The notes below the pieces were generated by a model. It had not been told where the DNA came from, did not search any database, and saw nothing but the letters and a program-made list of their open reading frames with translations. Below are positions 44,534 to 54,959 of a stretch of DNA of 64,000 bases, piece after piece. Each line of letters starts with the position of its first letter. Within the stretch, counting starts at the first letter, position 1. The DNA comes from Brachionus manjavacas. Its lineage: Eukaryota; Rotifera; Eurotatoria; Ploima; Brachionidae. The stretch lies in assembly GCA_019054805.1 (NCBI GenBank), contig JAHQIY010000003.1:1488001-1552000 (forward strand), read 5' to 3'. Made by a program: the position numbers and the translations under genes.

Positions 44534-44868
44534 AATGAAGGGCGTACCAAATGTGCTAGAGCTTAGATTTTGGTCTTGCGTGAAAGCTGATAAAATTTTG
44601 TACTAGAAAAATGGTGGGGGATAAATGGCATAGTCTTAATGGGGGAGATAAGTATGGGTCCGTAGATTTGAATTAAGATTTTTTGATTTAAAATCAAAAT
44701 GAAGGGCGAACCAAATGTGCTAGAGCTTAGATTTTGGTCTTGCGTGAAAGCTGATAAAATTTTGTACTAGAAAAATGGTGGGGGATAAATGGCATAGTAT
44801 TAATGGGGGAGATAAGTATGGGTCCGTGTTTTATTTAAAAACTGGAGGTCCGTGTTTTAGCAATAACC
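44534..44868 (-). repeat. Right terminal inverted repeat of MULE 4 with two 164-bp units
   Basis: The inverted copies of the left-end unit end at 44662 and 44826 (again exactly 164 bp apart), followed by the 42-bp outer end that finishes ...TTTTAGCAATAACC. One unit carries the variant ATTAAGACTATGCC, the other ATTAATACTATGCC; both variants are also found in the left array. Confidence 0.95.
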
Positions 44869-45059
44869 GGAGCATCAGCTCAGTCCAGAAAACAAATAAA
44901 TAAAAATAAAAAAATGCTTTAAAAAGCTAATAAAAAATTTTGTCTGGTTCAAAATAAAGTTTTAAAGAAATTCCAATAAGTTATTTAATCAATCTTTAAT
45001 AGAACAAACTATTGTTGATTAATTTCCTTTTAAATATGTGAAAAATTCATAAAAGGTGA

Positions 45060-45515
45060 AATTGTTTTTGATTATTGATTAATTATTAAATTTTTAAAAA
45101 TGAGCAATCAAAATTTTAAAAATAAAAAACTTTATCCAATTTTATTCTTTTAAAAGGTGAAATTGTTTTTAAATCAATTATTAAATTTATTAATAATTGA
45201 TTATTGATTAATTATTAAATGTATTAATAATTGATTATTGATTAATTATTAAATGTATTAATAATTGATTATTGATTAATTATTAAATGTATTAATAATT
45301 GATTATTGATTAATTATTAAATTTTTAAAAATGAGCAATCAAAATTTTAAAAATAAAAAACTTTATCCAATTTTATTCTTTTAAAAGGTGAAATTGTTTT
45401 TAATCAATTATTAAATTTATCAATAATTGATTATTGATTAATTATTAAATTTTTAAAAATGAGCAATCAAAATTTTAAAAATAAAAAACTTTATCCAATT
45501 TTATTCTTTTTTATT
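45060..45515. repeat. Compound tandem repeat, AT-rich
   Basis: A block containing TTTTTAAAAATGAGCAATC and AACTTTATCCAATTTTATTC occurs three times (about 45092, 45321, 45450). Between the first and second, a 34-bp unit (ATTGATTATTGATTAATTAT...) is repeated about four times. This is a nested satellite-like array upstream of the dsRBD gene. Confidence 0.85.
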
Positions 45516-45774
45516 TGTTAAATCAATTGAATTTTGTATTTCCATTTTATCAATAAAATTTTTCATAGCATTTTTGCAATCCAAATAATGTTGCAATTTT
45601 TCATGCATCTAATTAAAATAAATAAATTTTGTTCCTATGCTTGATAATTATTTTGAACATTTGTTGATAAAATTTTGACTAACAAAAAAATTAGCTTTTA
45701 AAAAAGTTAATGTTAATTGATAGAATAGTCAAAATCTAGGTTATAGATTTACAGTCTTAATTTAAAAGCATAAA
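45516..45774. other. Upstream flank of dsRBD gene
   Basis: Non-coding DNA that should hold the promoter and 5' UTR; no motif stands out. Confidence 0.4.
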
Positions 45775-48700
45775 ATGCTGCCGACTCCTTCCGCAAAACA
45801 GACTCCGTATGTAAAAGCCGAGCCTGACCTAGCCTTCAAAGAACAATTCGCTTCACTAGCAGCCACTCCCATCATTCCGCGAAGCCAGCCCCAGGCCCCT
45901 AGCTCAACCACCACAGACTTGAAAAACCAGAACGGCAAACGTCCCCTCCACAAGGCTGAAGTACGCCGCAAAAAAAAACAAAAATTGGCCAAACTTCCAG
46001 TCTACACAGAGGGATGCCAGCCGGCAATGATTCTGAATGAGTATTACAAAAATTTACAATTCAATTATCAAAGTGACAGTTCGATTCCGAACAAGACAAA
46101 ATTTATCTGCGAAGTCACCATTAATGTGAACAATGAACAACAAAAATTTCAAGGAGTGGGCATTTCGAAAAAAAATGCCAAAAAAGAATGCTGCAACCAA
46201 GCGCTGAATTGTTTGTTTGCGGATAGTTACCGCGGTCCCCAAAGGATCATCCCTGACGAGACTGTGAGAGAAGAGTCACGTGATCTAAAAGCTTGTAATT
46301 TGAAACGGCTAAATGAGCTCAGAAACCGAATAAACAAACTGGTGACTCCACAAACCATTCAAATAAAGTCTGCGTCGCAAATTCTGCACGAATTGAGCGC
46401 AAAAATATGCGAAAATGGAAAATTTGTGGAAGAAAATGGTAAAATATTGGACAAAAAATTCTGCTATCAAATAATCAACATTCAAAATGAGTCTTTGGTC
46501 AATGTTGATCCAAAAGAACCTCAATCTTTGATTGCCTCTGGATATGGTAAGTTATTGTCTCTTTTTTTTTAATTGAAATTTTTGACATTTTTCTATGATT
46601 GTTTGAATTTAATTCCCGTTTTTTCATTAAATTAATTATTTTCATTAGAGATTTTTCTTAAACATTTTTTAAAACTTAGGTGAACAAAAAGTTCAACTTT
46701 GATTTTAAATCAAGTCAAATGACTTTTTTCCATCTGCATAAATTTGTTTAAAATTTATTTTTTCATATTAAAAAGTTTTTAAAAAAACGGCGGTCTAACG
46801 TTTTATAGAATTTTTTTTTACATCTCGAAGTTTAGGATCAAAAAAAATTCAGATCAAAAAGTATTTTTTATAACTTTTGAATGGTATTTGATTAAATCTC
46901 TCTGCAAAAGTTAAATAATGCAAAAAACATGCTAAATATTATTATTATTATCATAGATATTAGCATGCTTAAGAAGAGAGTTATTCTTTGAATGATCTTT
47001 TAAGATTGGGTTAATTTTAGAGATATTAAACCGAGAAGGGATAAGGTTCAGATGTAAGAAACGATTGAAGAATTCAAGTAGAATGACATGAATTGTAGGG
47101 ATATTACCATGCTTAAGAAGAGAGTAAGATAACTTAGCAAATCCACAAACTGGAGAGTAATCAAGTTCATCCAATATTTTTTCCTAATATAGCTTGTCAA
47201 AGGCAGGAGAAGAATCAAGACAGGAATATGAGTTTAACAGTGTTGAAATTCTATTCTTTATAGATAATTGTTCTTGAGATAAAGCCTCTTCTGAATTACT
47301 AAAAAATATTTTAAAATGAGAATGGAGATGTTCTAGTTTAATGGAAACATTCTTCTCAAATAAACGCCTTTTTTTAAGATCTTTTGCGAGGAACGAGCGG
47401 TGCGTGACGAACATATTAAGCATAGACACAGGTGAATAAAAAACAAATACTGAATAGTTATTAAAAAAATTCTGGACGTAAATCGTCAATAGAGTACACA
47501 CATTAATTGATAAATTACATGTTATTTTTTACTTTTTCGAAACTGATAAATTATAATAAACATGCAAATAAAACATAACATTAAAGTTGAAAGTTAACGC
47601 CTCGTTACTCGTAATTGTAAAGCCGTGCTTCCCTATCTTAAAATGAGAATGGAGATGTTCTAGTTTAATGGAAACATTCTTCTCAAATAAACGCCTTTTT
47701 TTAGATCTTCTAATATAAGACCAGAATCTTAATATTTAAAACCCAAAAAAAGTAAAATTTTCATGCATATACTTACGATAACTAACTTTAATATTTGAAT
47801 ATAGTGCTTTTATAATTGTCTTAATCAATTTTTTTAGATTACAAATTATATTTTAATTTTTTTTACAAATTAAAAATAAATTTCAATTAAAAAATTAAGA
47901 AAAGAAAAAAACAATTAAATTCATTGAAATTCTTTCATTCAAGTTTTTTTTTACAAGAAATGTTGAATGTACAGTTAGTCACAAAAAGTTAGGATCAAGT
48001 TGAAAAAAATAAAAATATTGTTTTTTTTGCAATTAAAAAAATCGTTAACTATTTTTTTTTTCAAATAATGGCTTTTTTAAAGTAAGACTACCTAAAAATC
48101 TGACAAAATAGAGAAAAAATGGGTAAAAATAAATTAACTGATCAACAGAGATGGCATATTGCATGTTTTTGAAAAATCTGACATAGACTGAAAGAGAAAT
48201 AGCCGAGTTTACGAAAAAATGAACAAAAAAACAATCAAATAGAAAAAAAAGTTTTATTCTAACTTTTTGTGACATAATGTACAGAAACATTCATTAAATC
48301 ATTAATCAACACTTATGAAAAAAAAAATTTAAAATCAATTTTTAATAAGAATTTATTCAATATAATAAATAAAATAAATCAATCAATTAAATAATCAATA
48401 CTAATTTTTTTTTCATTTATTTTTATTTTTCTGGCAGCGGAGCAACAGGTAAAACCTTGTTAATTTTTGTTCTTATGGTTGAATAAATTTTGAATTTTTT
48501 TTGCTCCCTTACCTGATTTAAGTAAAGACACCAAGATCCTTCTCAATCATAGGATCATTAGGATAAAGATTACAGTGAAAAAAAAGATCTAAAATTAAAA
48601 TTTATTCAAATAAACATTTTAAAACTTTGCTAGGCCTTAGGACCTGGAAAATTTAAAAAGAAAATTTTCTAGGACCTAATTTTAATTTGACTTAATTGAG

Positions 48701-48899
48701 ATGAAATTTTATCTATAACCAAATGTCTATTTAAGGCAAGAGCAAAAAAGACTCGAAGAACGAAGCTTCGCGCAATGCACTAAAACAATTTTTCCACTGT
48801 GACATCAACAAAATGGTCTACGAAGCCAACATGATCATGATCAATCAACTAAATAATCAACAAATAAAATTTGTTCTGCCAAACAATCAACTGGCATAG
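45775..48899 (+). CDS. Two-dsRBD RNA-binding protein, 2 exons
   Basis: Exons 45775-46546 and 48736-48899 join in phase 1 (G|GC) to a 311-aa protein. A Pro/Ser-rich start is followed by a basic stretch RRKKKQK (64-70), a likely nuclear signal. dsRBD 1 is about residues 82-148 (PAMILNEYYKNLQF; FQGVGISKKNAKKECC), with the KKxAK helix that grips dsRNA. dsRBD 2 is about 199-278 and is completed only by the second exon (ASGYG|KSKKDSKNEASRNALKQ). The domain type resembles ADAR/ILF3/ADAD-class dsRBDs, but there is no deaminase or third dsRBD, so the exact orthologue is open. The 2.2-kb intron holds a LINE piece and the 255-bp repeat. An AATAAA touches the stop codon (48900-48905). The amino-acid transporter starts 273 bp downstream on the same strand. 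Confidence 0.9.
46930..47382 (-). mobile_element. LINE RT N-terminal fragment in dsRBD-gene intron
   Basis: Leftward, the text LLNSYSCLDSSPAFDKLY (about 47240-47187) and then LDELDYSPVCGFAKLSYSLL, LKHGNIPTIHVILLEFFNRF and SRFNISKINPILKDHSK (47174-46975) match the first RT blocks of non-LTR retrotransposons (G..P..W....i.pi.K). The fragment runs on to the right into the duplicated segment at 47311-47382. It is truncated on both sides. Confidence 0.6.
47311..47708 (-). repeat. 255-bp dispersed repeat flanked by ~71-bp direct duplication
   Basis: Segment 47383-47637 is a copy of the repeat at 5822-6080. On each side lies the same host sequence: 47311-47382 and 47638-47708 (TTAAAATGAGAATGGAGATG...CGCCTTTTTTT) with only about one length difference in the T run. 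The flanking duplication belongs to the LINE fragment. Such a long duplication is far beyond normal target-site duplications of 2-20 bp. Strand is set by the LINE; the repeat itself is in the plus orientation like copy 1. Confidence 0.85.
47709..48735. other. Rest of dsRBD-gene intron
   Basis: This is AT-rich intron sequence. A weak minus-strand frame (48290-48045) and a repeated phrase TCTAACTTTTTGTGAC / GTCACAAAAAGTTAGGA (48255-48270 and 47979-47995) form an inverted pair about 290 bp apart. The pair could mark a small decayed MITE. Nothing else was recognised. Confidence 0.4.
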
Positions 48900-48905
48900 A
48901 ATAAA
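48900..48905 (+). promoter_or_regulatory. Poly(A) signal AATAAA of dsRBD gene
   Basis: The hexamer directly follows the stop codon TAG (48897-48899), implying a very short 3' UTR if it is used. Confidence 0.45.
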
Positions 48906-49172
48906 AATTATTGAATTTTTTGTGCTCACCTTTTTCTTTTCTTTTTTTGTTGTCGTTGTTTTTTCTCTCTTAATATCAATGTGATAGATAAAAAAAACTA
49001 AAATTTCTACAGATCACAATGAATTCATGTAAAAATCGTTCTAATTTTTTATGCTCTTTTTTTGTTAATTTCTTTAAAAAAATAAAAAAAATAAAATAAA
49101 ATAAGTTTGTTTCGAAATAACATGACTTTTTTTTAAGGGTTTTTCAAATTTTTTTCTAAATTTTGCTTCAAG

Positions 49173-52100
49173 ATGCATTCGAGTAGCTCGACCGAACTGC
49201 TAATAAATTCGGACTCTGAGTCCACAATCAAAGGACTTGGAGTACTGACCGCAGCAGTTTTTATTGTGGGTGAAATGTCAGGCACCGGGATTTTGTCTTT
49301 GCCAAAAGCAATGGAGCAGTCGAACTGGGCCGGACTTGCTTTGATACTGGGCTGCTGCGCGCTGTCTGGCTATTGCGGAATACGCTTGTCCTCTTGCTGG
49401 ATGATGATTCTAGAAAAGGACCCGTCGCTGAAACACGGAGTCCGCGACCCATTTTCAGTCATTGCTTTCCAGGCTGCCGGAAAGTACGGCCGGATGCTAG
49501 TCGAGCTGGCCTCATATGTCCAACTGTTTGGCGTGGCGGTCATATTCCTGCTAATAGCGGCCCATAACTTTGCTAGTTTGTTCAGTATGTTTTTTTTTCA
49601 TTTTTGTGACTGGACCATTGCTATCACTGTTCTGATGCTGCCCGTGGCAATGTTCGGCACTCCGAAGGATTTTTGGCCTATAGCTGTCGGGGCCATGGTC
49701 TTTACAGGTCTTGCCTGTATACTTATTTTTGCGCAATCAATTAGACAAATAGATGACCCATTGCCCTCCAACCATCCGGTGACATTCAAGTATTTATGCA
49801 TTTATTTATTTTAAAGTATTTGTCCTTTGACAACTATTAAATAGAAAAGACCACCAAAATTATTTATCTGTTCTCAAGCATTTGATCCAGATCTACCTGC
49901 CAACATTTTATCCCGTGTTATTAATAAATAAATTGTCAATTTTAACTCAACAAAATTTTAGGCATTAAGTCACTTCTTACTTTATGATGCAGTAGGCAAG
50001 CTTTTAGATTCAAGTAGCAAGACGGTAACTTTATTTTTTTAGCTAAAAATTTTCAAGTAATTTTTGCTGCAAAATGATGTCTCTTATAATTTTGATTTAT
50101 TTAGTTATTTTAAAAATTTAGCCAGATTTGGCGATGATAAATAAATTAATATTAAAGAGAAATATTTAAAAAGGGAAATTTAATAAAAATAATTTAAAAT
50201 CGTTAGACAAAAACTTTTTTTTACCTAAATAGCTCAATTTCTGATATATGATTATGCTTGCGTATAATTGATAAAATAAGAAAATTTTCTTAATTATAAA
50301 ATACTTTCTCGTCTCGAGGACAAAAATTAATAAAAAATAGAAAATAACTTAAAAATCATTTTTAAGCCTTTTTTTCGACTTTTTAGAACATTTTTTTAAG
50401 AAAATATATTAAAGTGTCATTTATTCTGATTAAACGTCAATTAAAAAAAGATCAAATCGTCATTTATTTATATTAATTCGTCAACAAATGAATGTATGAA
50501 TCGTAAATTAAAAGTAATAGTTGTCATTTTAAGTAATTAGTTATCACATAATAAAATTAAATGTAATAGAGTAAAGAGTCACAAAAAAAAATTTTAATCA
50601 TAAAAAAATTAAGAAAATATTTTCAATTATTTCATTACTAATGATTTTAATTCTTTTTTTGGTCGTCCTACTCCTCTTTATTTTCCTAAAGGTATGTCGC
50701 AAGCTTCAGCTGGAAAGGACTCGAATAATCCTTGGCTTTAATCAACACCAATTATATGCTTCCACATTATTAAATGGGATAACAGCGCTATTGTAGGAAT
50801 TTGCTGCTAGGGTAGTCTCAATATTACCTTCTTCTACCTCAGTTTCAATTAAAGTGTTCCTTAAGTTGTCTTGAGCTTCGATTTATTCGTCGAAAGCCTC
50901 ATAATTATCTTCATAACCCCCCGCTTCCCCATAAAATTATTTATTGGGGTCGTAAGATTCGAGCCATGGTTCATTGAAATAAGTTACCATTTTGACTATG
51001 ACAATTAATACATTTAATTTACATTAATTTTATTGACGTTTAATCAAAATAAATGACGCTTTAATATGCGGCCTTTTTTTAATTAGCCAAATTTTATTTC
51101 AAATTCATTTAAAATATTCTTAAAAATTTTTTTTTTTTACAAAGTGCTAGTCGATTTCCCCAATTTTGACTCTTTTAGAATAGATTTTCATTTAGTGTTA
51201 CAAAATTTTTAATTCGTTTTGATTTAGAACTGGTTTAATTTTTTTGTTTGAATTGCAAAATGTATCTAATGTTGAATTAACTTTAAAAAAGTGCCATTTT
51301 TAAAAATATTTTTCAGTTTCAAAAAATAAAATAATTTAAATTTAATATTGCAAACATGAAAAACTCGGATTTTTTTTATAAATTTTTTACTTTGGGTTTG
51401 TGAAATGATGATCCTTAAAGATAATATTTGTAGTTTAAAAAACTATCTACACTCTGTATTCCAATTTTCATAAATTAAGTATTTGTTAAAATGCACCAAA
51501 CGAAAGTAAATTATCACTAAAGTCAAAATTTTATAAGAGAAAAATAAAGTTTTTCGGGTCTAGCCGCTTAGGTAAACTATGGTTCACCTGTTACTGGAAC
51601 ATTTCTTGTTCTCCGGTTTTATGAACTATTAGTTCACCTTATCCTAAAATTGTTCACCTATTTTGAAATTTTTTAATCTATTTGGAAAAGAGCTAAATGA
51701 AATATTAAAAAATAAGATAGAAAAAAAACCGATAACTTAAAAAATATAAAGTCGGGCGGAGTATGTACAATTTGCCAAAATGATGAATCTATGTTCCGCA
51801 AATTCAAACACTTGAATGGTGAAAAATTAATTTTAATTTTCTTTAATTTTTATTTTTTGTGTTTAAAGGCAAAGATTTAAGTAGAGAGCGCATTTGGGTA
51901 TTTGGACTGTTGAAAGGGGAATACCAAGTCAACCAGATCAGAGCAAATGCTATTTCTAAAGCTCCTTCAAATTAAAAAAAAAACAAAAAAATATTAACCA
52001 ATTTTATATCAGTTTCGAGAATTAGGAATTTTATTAAAAAGCTTTACTTAATTAGTTCACATAATCAAAAAATTGTTCACCCTAATTCTATTTTGAACAA

Positions 52101-54716
52101 AAAAATCGGGTGAACAAATAGTTCAAAAAACATGAGAACAATAAATATTCGGATAATAAGTGAACTATGGTTCACCTAACCGACTAGATCCAGTATTTCA
52201 ACGATTAATAATAATAATAATATAAGGCTATAGGAAAAGGATGACTTTACATCATCCTTAAACGTAGCGCAAGGATTAGTTGCACTATATTAGCCTGTTA
52301 ATTTTTGCTAATATTTTTTTTAAATGTGCGTCAAGTTTGTTTTTAAAACCATTTATTGTTGTTTGTTCGACAACATCCCTTGGCAAATTGTTCCAAGCAT
52401 TTGCAACACGGTTGCTGAAAAAATTGAATCTTTGGTTGCAATTTCGAACCAGTTGTTTCTCAAAATCTTGATTGTGACTTCTTGTCCCATAATGTTCTGA
52501 TGTTTGGTTCAACGGAAAATGCCAATCAACCCTGTCAAAATTTTTAACTATTTTAAATTGTTCAATTAAGTCACCTCTCATTCTTCTATCCTCCAGAGAT
52601 GCAAGATTTAACTTTTCTAATCTATCTTCGTAACTCAAATTACGTATTTCACCAATAATTTTAGTTGCTCTTCTTTGAACACCTTCAATGCTTGATATAT
52701 CTTTTCTAAAGTACGGGATTCTTTCTTTTTTATTCATTTCTTTTTAAATATAATATTATTTAACTTTATTTTTAGTTTTTTTATATGTTTCTATTCTGAA
52801 GGAGCATTTGCTTGGTAAAAAATGAATAAATGAACTTTTTTAAAGTTAAAAAAGAATTTTCAATATTTTTTTCAAATTTCCAAACAAAAATTAAACAGCA
52901 AAGTAAATTATTTTTTCAATTTGCTCTTTTTGCTCAAAAATTTTAAACGCGCAATTTAATTGCATTGCAGTTTACAACAAAAATTTTACTTTGACAATTA
53001 AACTCTTCCTATTTAACCAAAGAGTTTAATTTCAATTATGAAAATGCTTGAAATTTCAACTTCAAATTATTTTTTTTTTAAATTGAAAAAAAAATTTGAA
53101 ACATGGCACTTTTTCAATGTTATTTCAACATTGGATACATTTTGTAATTCAAACATAAGAAAATAAAGCAATTTTTTTTGTAATTATAAAAATTGACAGG
53201 ACAAGATTCAAAAAATATCTTTTATTTAATTTTTTTGATAAAATTTATTATTATTATTATTTAATTATTTTATTCGATTTTGATTTTTGAATTTTTAAAA
53301 AGAGAAAATAAATTATCAATTGTTTCGTACATTAAGTCTCAGTGGGACCGAAATTTATCTTCAAAAATTGAAATCAAAAAATGATGATGAAAAATTTTCA
53401 AATTAAAAAAAAATTCAACTCTTAGATTGAATCGCTTTAATTATTATTTTTAAAACTAATTATTAAAATGAGTTGAATTTTATTAACTTAAATTTATTTT
53501 TTCATTTTAAAAATATAAAAAAAAATTATTGTTTTTCATTTAATTTTTAAGTTTTTTGTTGTTAACAAAATTTTTTCAAAATTCTTTATTTTCGCATATT
53601 TTTTGTGAAAAAATATGATTCACGTAACAGAATATTGCGGTTATTTCTTAGAGACTGGTCAAATAAACGATTTTTATTTTTCTTCAAAAATTAAAAATTA
53701 AAAATTTTGTTCTGTTTTTTGTACTGAATTTTACAAAAACTGGAAAAAAAGTATTCAGATTTTTTCCAAAATAAAGTATTTACAGTTTTTAAATATGGTG
53801 AAAATGTTTATGTATTCTTTTACGGAACCACCTTCCACCTTCGCAAAAAGAAATTAAACAAAAAATTTTTACAACAATATCACAATTTTGATAGATAAAT
53901 TTTTCAAAATGAATATTTTTTTCCATTCAAAAAAAAGAAAGGTCAAGAAAAAGATTTTAATGATTAAAATGAATAAACTTTTTAAATTTTCTCTAAATAA
54001 AGCTCATTTTTTGTCTCATTCGGGACCATCTTGTTCTGTTTTGGAGGCGCTGTGATGTTTCCAACTATTCAAATCGATATGATTAATCCATCCAAATTTT
54101 ACAAGTCAGTAATTATTGCCTATTTTGTAATGTTGATGTTTTACCTACCGGTTGGAATAGGCGGATTAGTTGTGTTTGCCGGACTAACAGAAGACAACAT
54201 TATTGACAACTTGGACAACAATTGGATTAAAACTTCGATTTTGGTTCTAATAACTGGACATTTGTTGACTGCTTTCACCATAATATTGAACCCGGTTTTT
54301 CAGGGAGTAGAAAAAACCTTTAATGCTCCGAGTGAATTCGGTCCCAAGAGAATTTTTTACAGAAGCATTGTGTTAGTCTGCGTTTTATTCGTAGCTCAGT
54401 CAATACCTAATTTTGGACCAATTTTGTCTTTTATTGGAGGGTCAACTGTATCTCTTACATCGTTTATTTTACCATGCATATTTTATTTTATGCTCTGCAG
54501 AAGTTCAACTTATTCAAGGTAAATTTCATAAAAATTTATAAATTATTTTAATACATTCACCTGTTAAGGGTTATTAATAAACTTGAATTAGTAGTTCTAT
54601 TTACATGCGTGATCATTAGTCTATGCGGAGGAATTATATCAACTTATTCTTCAATTGATGCGCTAGTTAGTCCCACAACGTTTGTTCCGCCTTGCTACTT
54701 GAATAGAACTCAATAG
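49173..54716 (+). CDS. Amino-acid transporter, Aa_trans family, 3 exons
   Basis: Exons 49173-49789, 54003-54518 and 54569-54716 join in phase 2 at both borders into a 426-aa protein. It belongs to the Aa_trans (SLC32/36/38, AVT) group of secondary transporters that move neutral amino acids across plasma or vesicle membranes. The first membrane segment shows the hallmark GEMSGTGILSLPKAM (33-47). The junction of exons 1 and 2 completes VTF-N-SFFVSFGTILFCFGG, followed by AVMFPTIQIDM, the conserved FGG..FPxIQ block. About eleven hydrophobic segments are visible. The last exon adds a final helix (VVLFTCVIISLCGGIIS) and a short tail. Length is at the lower end for the family. Intron 1 is 4.2 kb and full of transposons; intron 2 is 50 nt. 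The substrate is not predictable. Confidence 0.92.
49790..50404. other. Transporter intron 1, first part
   Basis: No element was recognised in this AT-rich intron segment. Confidence 0.4.
50405..51067 (-). mobile_element. MULE 5, internally deleted, in transporter intron 1
   Basis: The ends are inverted copies around ATATTAAAGYGTCATTTATT and TGATTAAACGTCAAT (50405-50440 and 51030-51067), with further CGTCAT/CGTCAA repeats inside. The interior holds a remnant of a transposase gene. No target duplication was clear. At 663 bp it is non-autonomous. Confidence 0.7.
50627..50990 (-). pseudogene. MULE 5 transposase remnant
   Basis: Reading leftward from ATG 50990, an acidic N terminus (YDPNK, GGYEDNYEAFDE, NTLIETEVEEGN) runs directly into the C-terminal end of a SWIM-type transposase. 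This end reads KHIIGVD...SFPAEACDIPLGK (about 50765-50690), then an AT-hook-like RGVGRPKK and a stop at 50627. The DDE domain is deleted and stops are present. The C-terminal pattern is like that of MULE 1 and MULE 2. Confidence 0.6.
51225..51535 (+). repeat. Dispersed repeat D, copy 2 (rearranged)
   Basis: The segment 51225-51380 matches 20155-20300 in the same direction. The segment 51395-51530 matches 20573-20697 inverted (CTTTCGTTTGGTGCATTTTA in reverse complement). The two halves are therefore in a different relative orientation from copy 1. Confidence 0.6.
51557..52191. mobile_element. MITE with GTTCACCT-rich inverted ends
   Basis: The ends are GGTCTAGCCGCTTAGGTAAA at left and the inverse of GGATCTAGTCGGTTAGGTGA at right. 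Similarity extends about 110 bp and includes repeated AGTTCACC/GGTGAACT motifs (at least four on each side). The interior (about 51870-51960) contains a GC-richer piece that could be captured exon sequence. It is 635 bp long and lies in transporter intron 1. Superfamily unknown. Confidence 0.75.
52205..52740 (-). mobile_element. CR1-like LINE 3' end D in transporter intron
   Basis: One 150-codon open minus-strand frame reads FRKDISSIEGVQRRATKIIG, LEDRRMRGDLIEQFKIVKNF, then FNFFSNRVANAWNNLPRDVV and KNKLDAHLKK. This is the complete C terminus of a CR1-like LINE. The 3' UTR ends at an (AAT)n tract at 52205-52222. This is the best preserved of the CR1-like pieces and seems the youngest. Confidence 0.82.
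52794..52832 (+). repeat. LINE 3' tail, forward
   Basis: TTCTGAAGGAGCATTTGCTTGG followed by TAAAAAATGAATAAATG is a diverged tail of the 28-kb LINE family, directly next to the CR1-like fragment. Confidence 0.6.
52833..54002. other. Transporter intron 1, last part, with repeat D copy 3
   Basis: At 53060-53175 the inverted sequence of repeat D (CCAATGTTGAAATAACATTG in reverse complement) is found. The rest is AT-rich intron sequence without further features up to the acceptor at 54001-54002. Confidence 0.5.
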
Positions 54717-54796
54717 TCAATATTTTTATATGCATAAATAATTAATTTGAATTTTTTTAAAGAGAGTATGAAATTTTTATTAATTTTTGTAAACTA

Positions 54797-54802
54797 AATA
54801 AA
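54797..54802 (+). promoter_or_regulatory. Poly(A) signal AATAAA of transporter gene
   Basis: This is the first AATAAA after the transporter stop codon, 80 nt downstream. Confidence 0.5.
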
Positions 54803-54959
54803 AAATTTTCATTTTTTAAATTTATTTTATTAAAAAACTAAATTTTGGCAAGGTAAAATTTGAAATCAAGTTTGACTATCTAACAATCTTTATTCAAAGT
54901 CACTGATTCCTGAATATCATATTTTAAAAATCATATCTTAGAGGCATGTCAAAAAGTAT

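Larger units (their letters stand above)
39381..44868 (+). mobile_element. MULE 4: OTU-protease/transposase element with tandem-repeat ends
   Basis: A 5,488-bp DNA transposon flanked by an 8-bp target duplication GGAGCATC (39373-39380 and 44869-44876). Its terminal inverted repeats start GGTTATTGCTAAAACACGGA and are essentially identical for about 330 bp. Inside the left end a 164-bp unit is repeated six times plus a partial unit; the right end holds about two inverted units. Between them a plus-strand multi-exon gene encodes an OTU-like cysteine protease domain and a MULE DDE transposase. An 8-bp duplication and a MULE transposase fix the superfamily. The near-perfect ends suggest recent insertion, although the coding part has a few small disruptions. 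Confidence 0.93.
39366..44905 (+). repeat. LINE 3' tail split by MULE 4
   Basis: The LINE tail reads TTCTGAAGGAGCATC up to 39380 and continues after the MULE as GGAGCATCAGCTCAGTCCAG and AAAACAAATAAATAAA (44869-44905). Joining the two sides at the repeated GGAGCATC gives the same tail as at 31841-31891. This proves the insertion point and the 8-bp duplication. Confidence 0.85.

Noticed and set aside
49790-49814. Transporter ending at the in-frame stop at 49812
   Set aside because: A GT donor at 49790 in phase 2 joins exactly to an acceptor at 54002 and restores the conserved FGG..FPTIQ block; the short form would lose most membrane segments.
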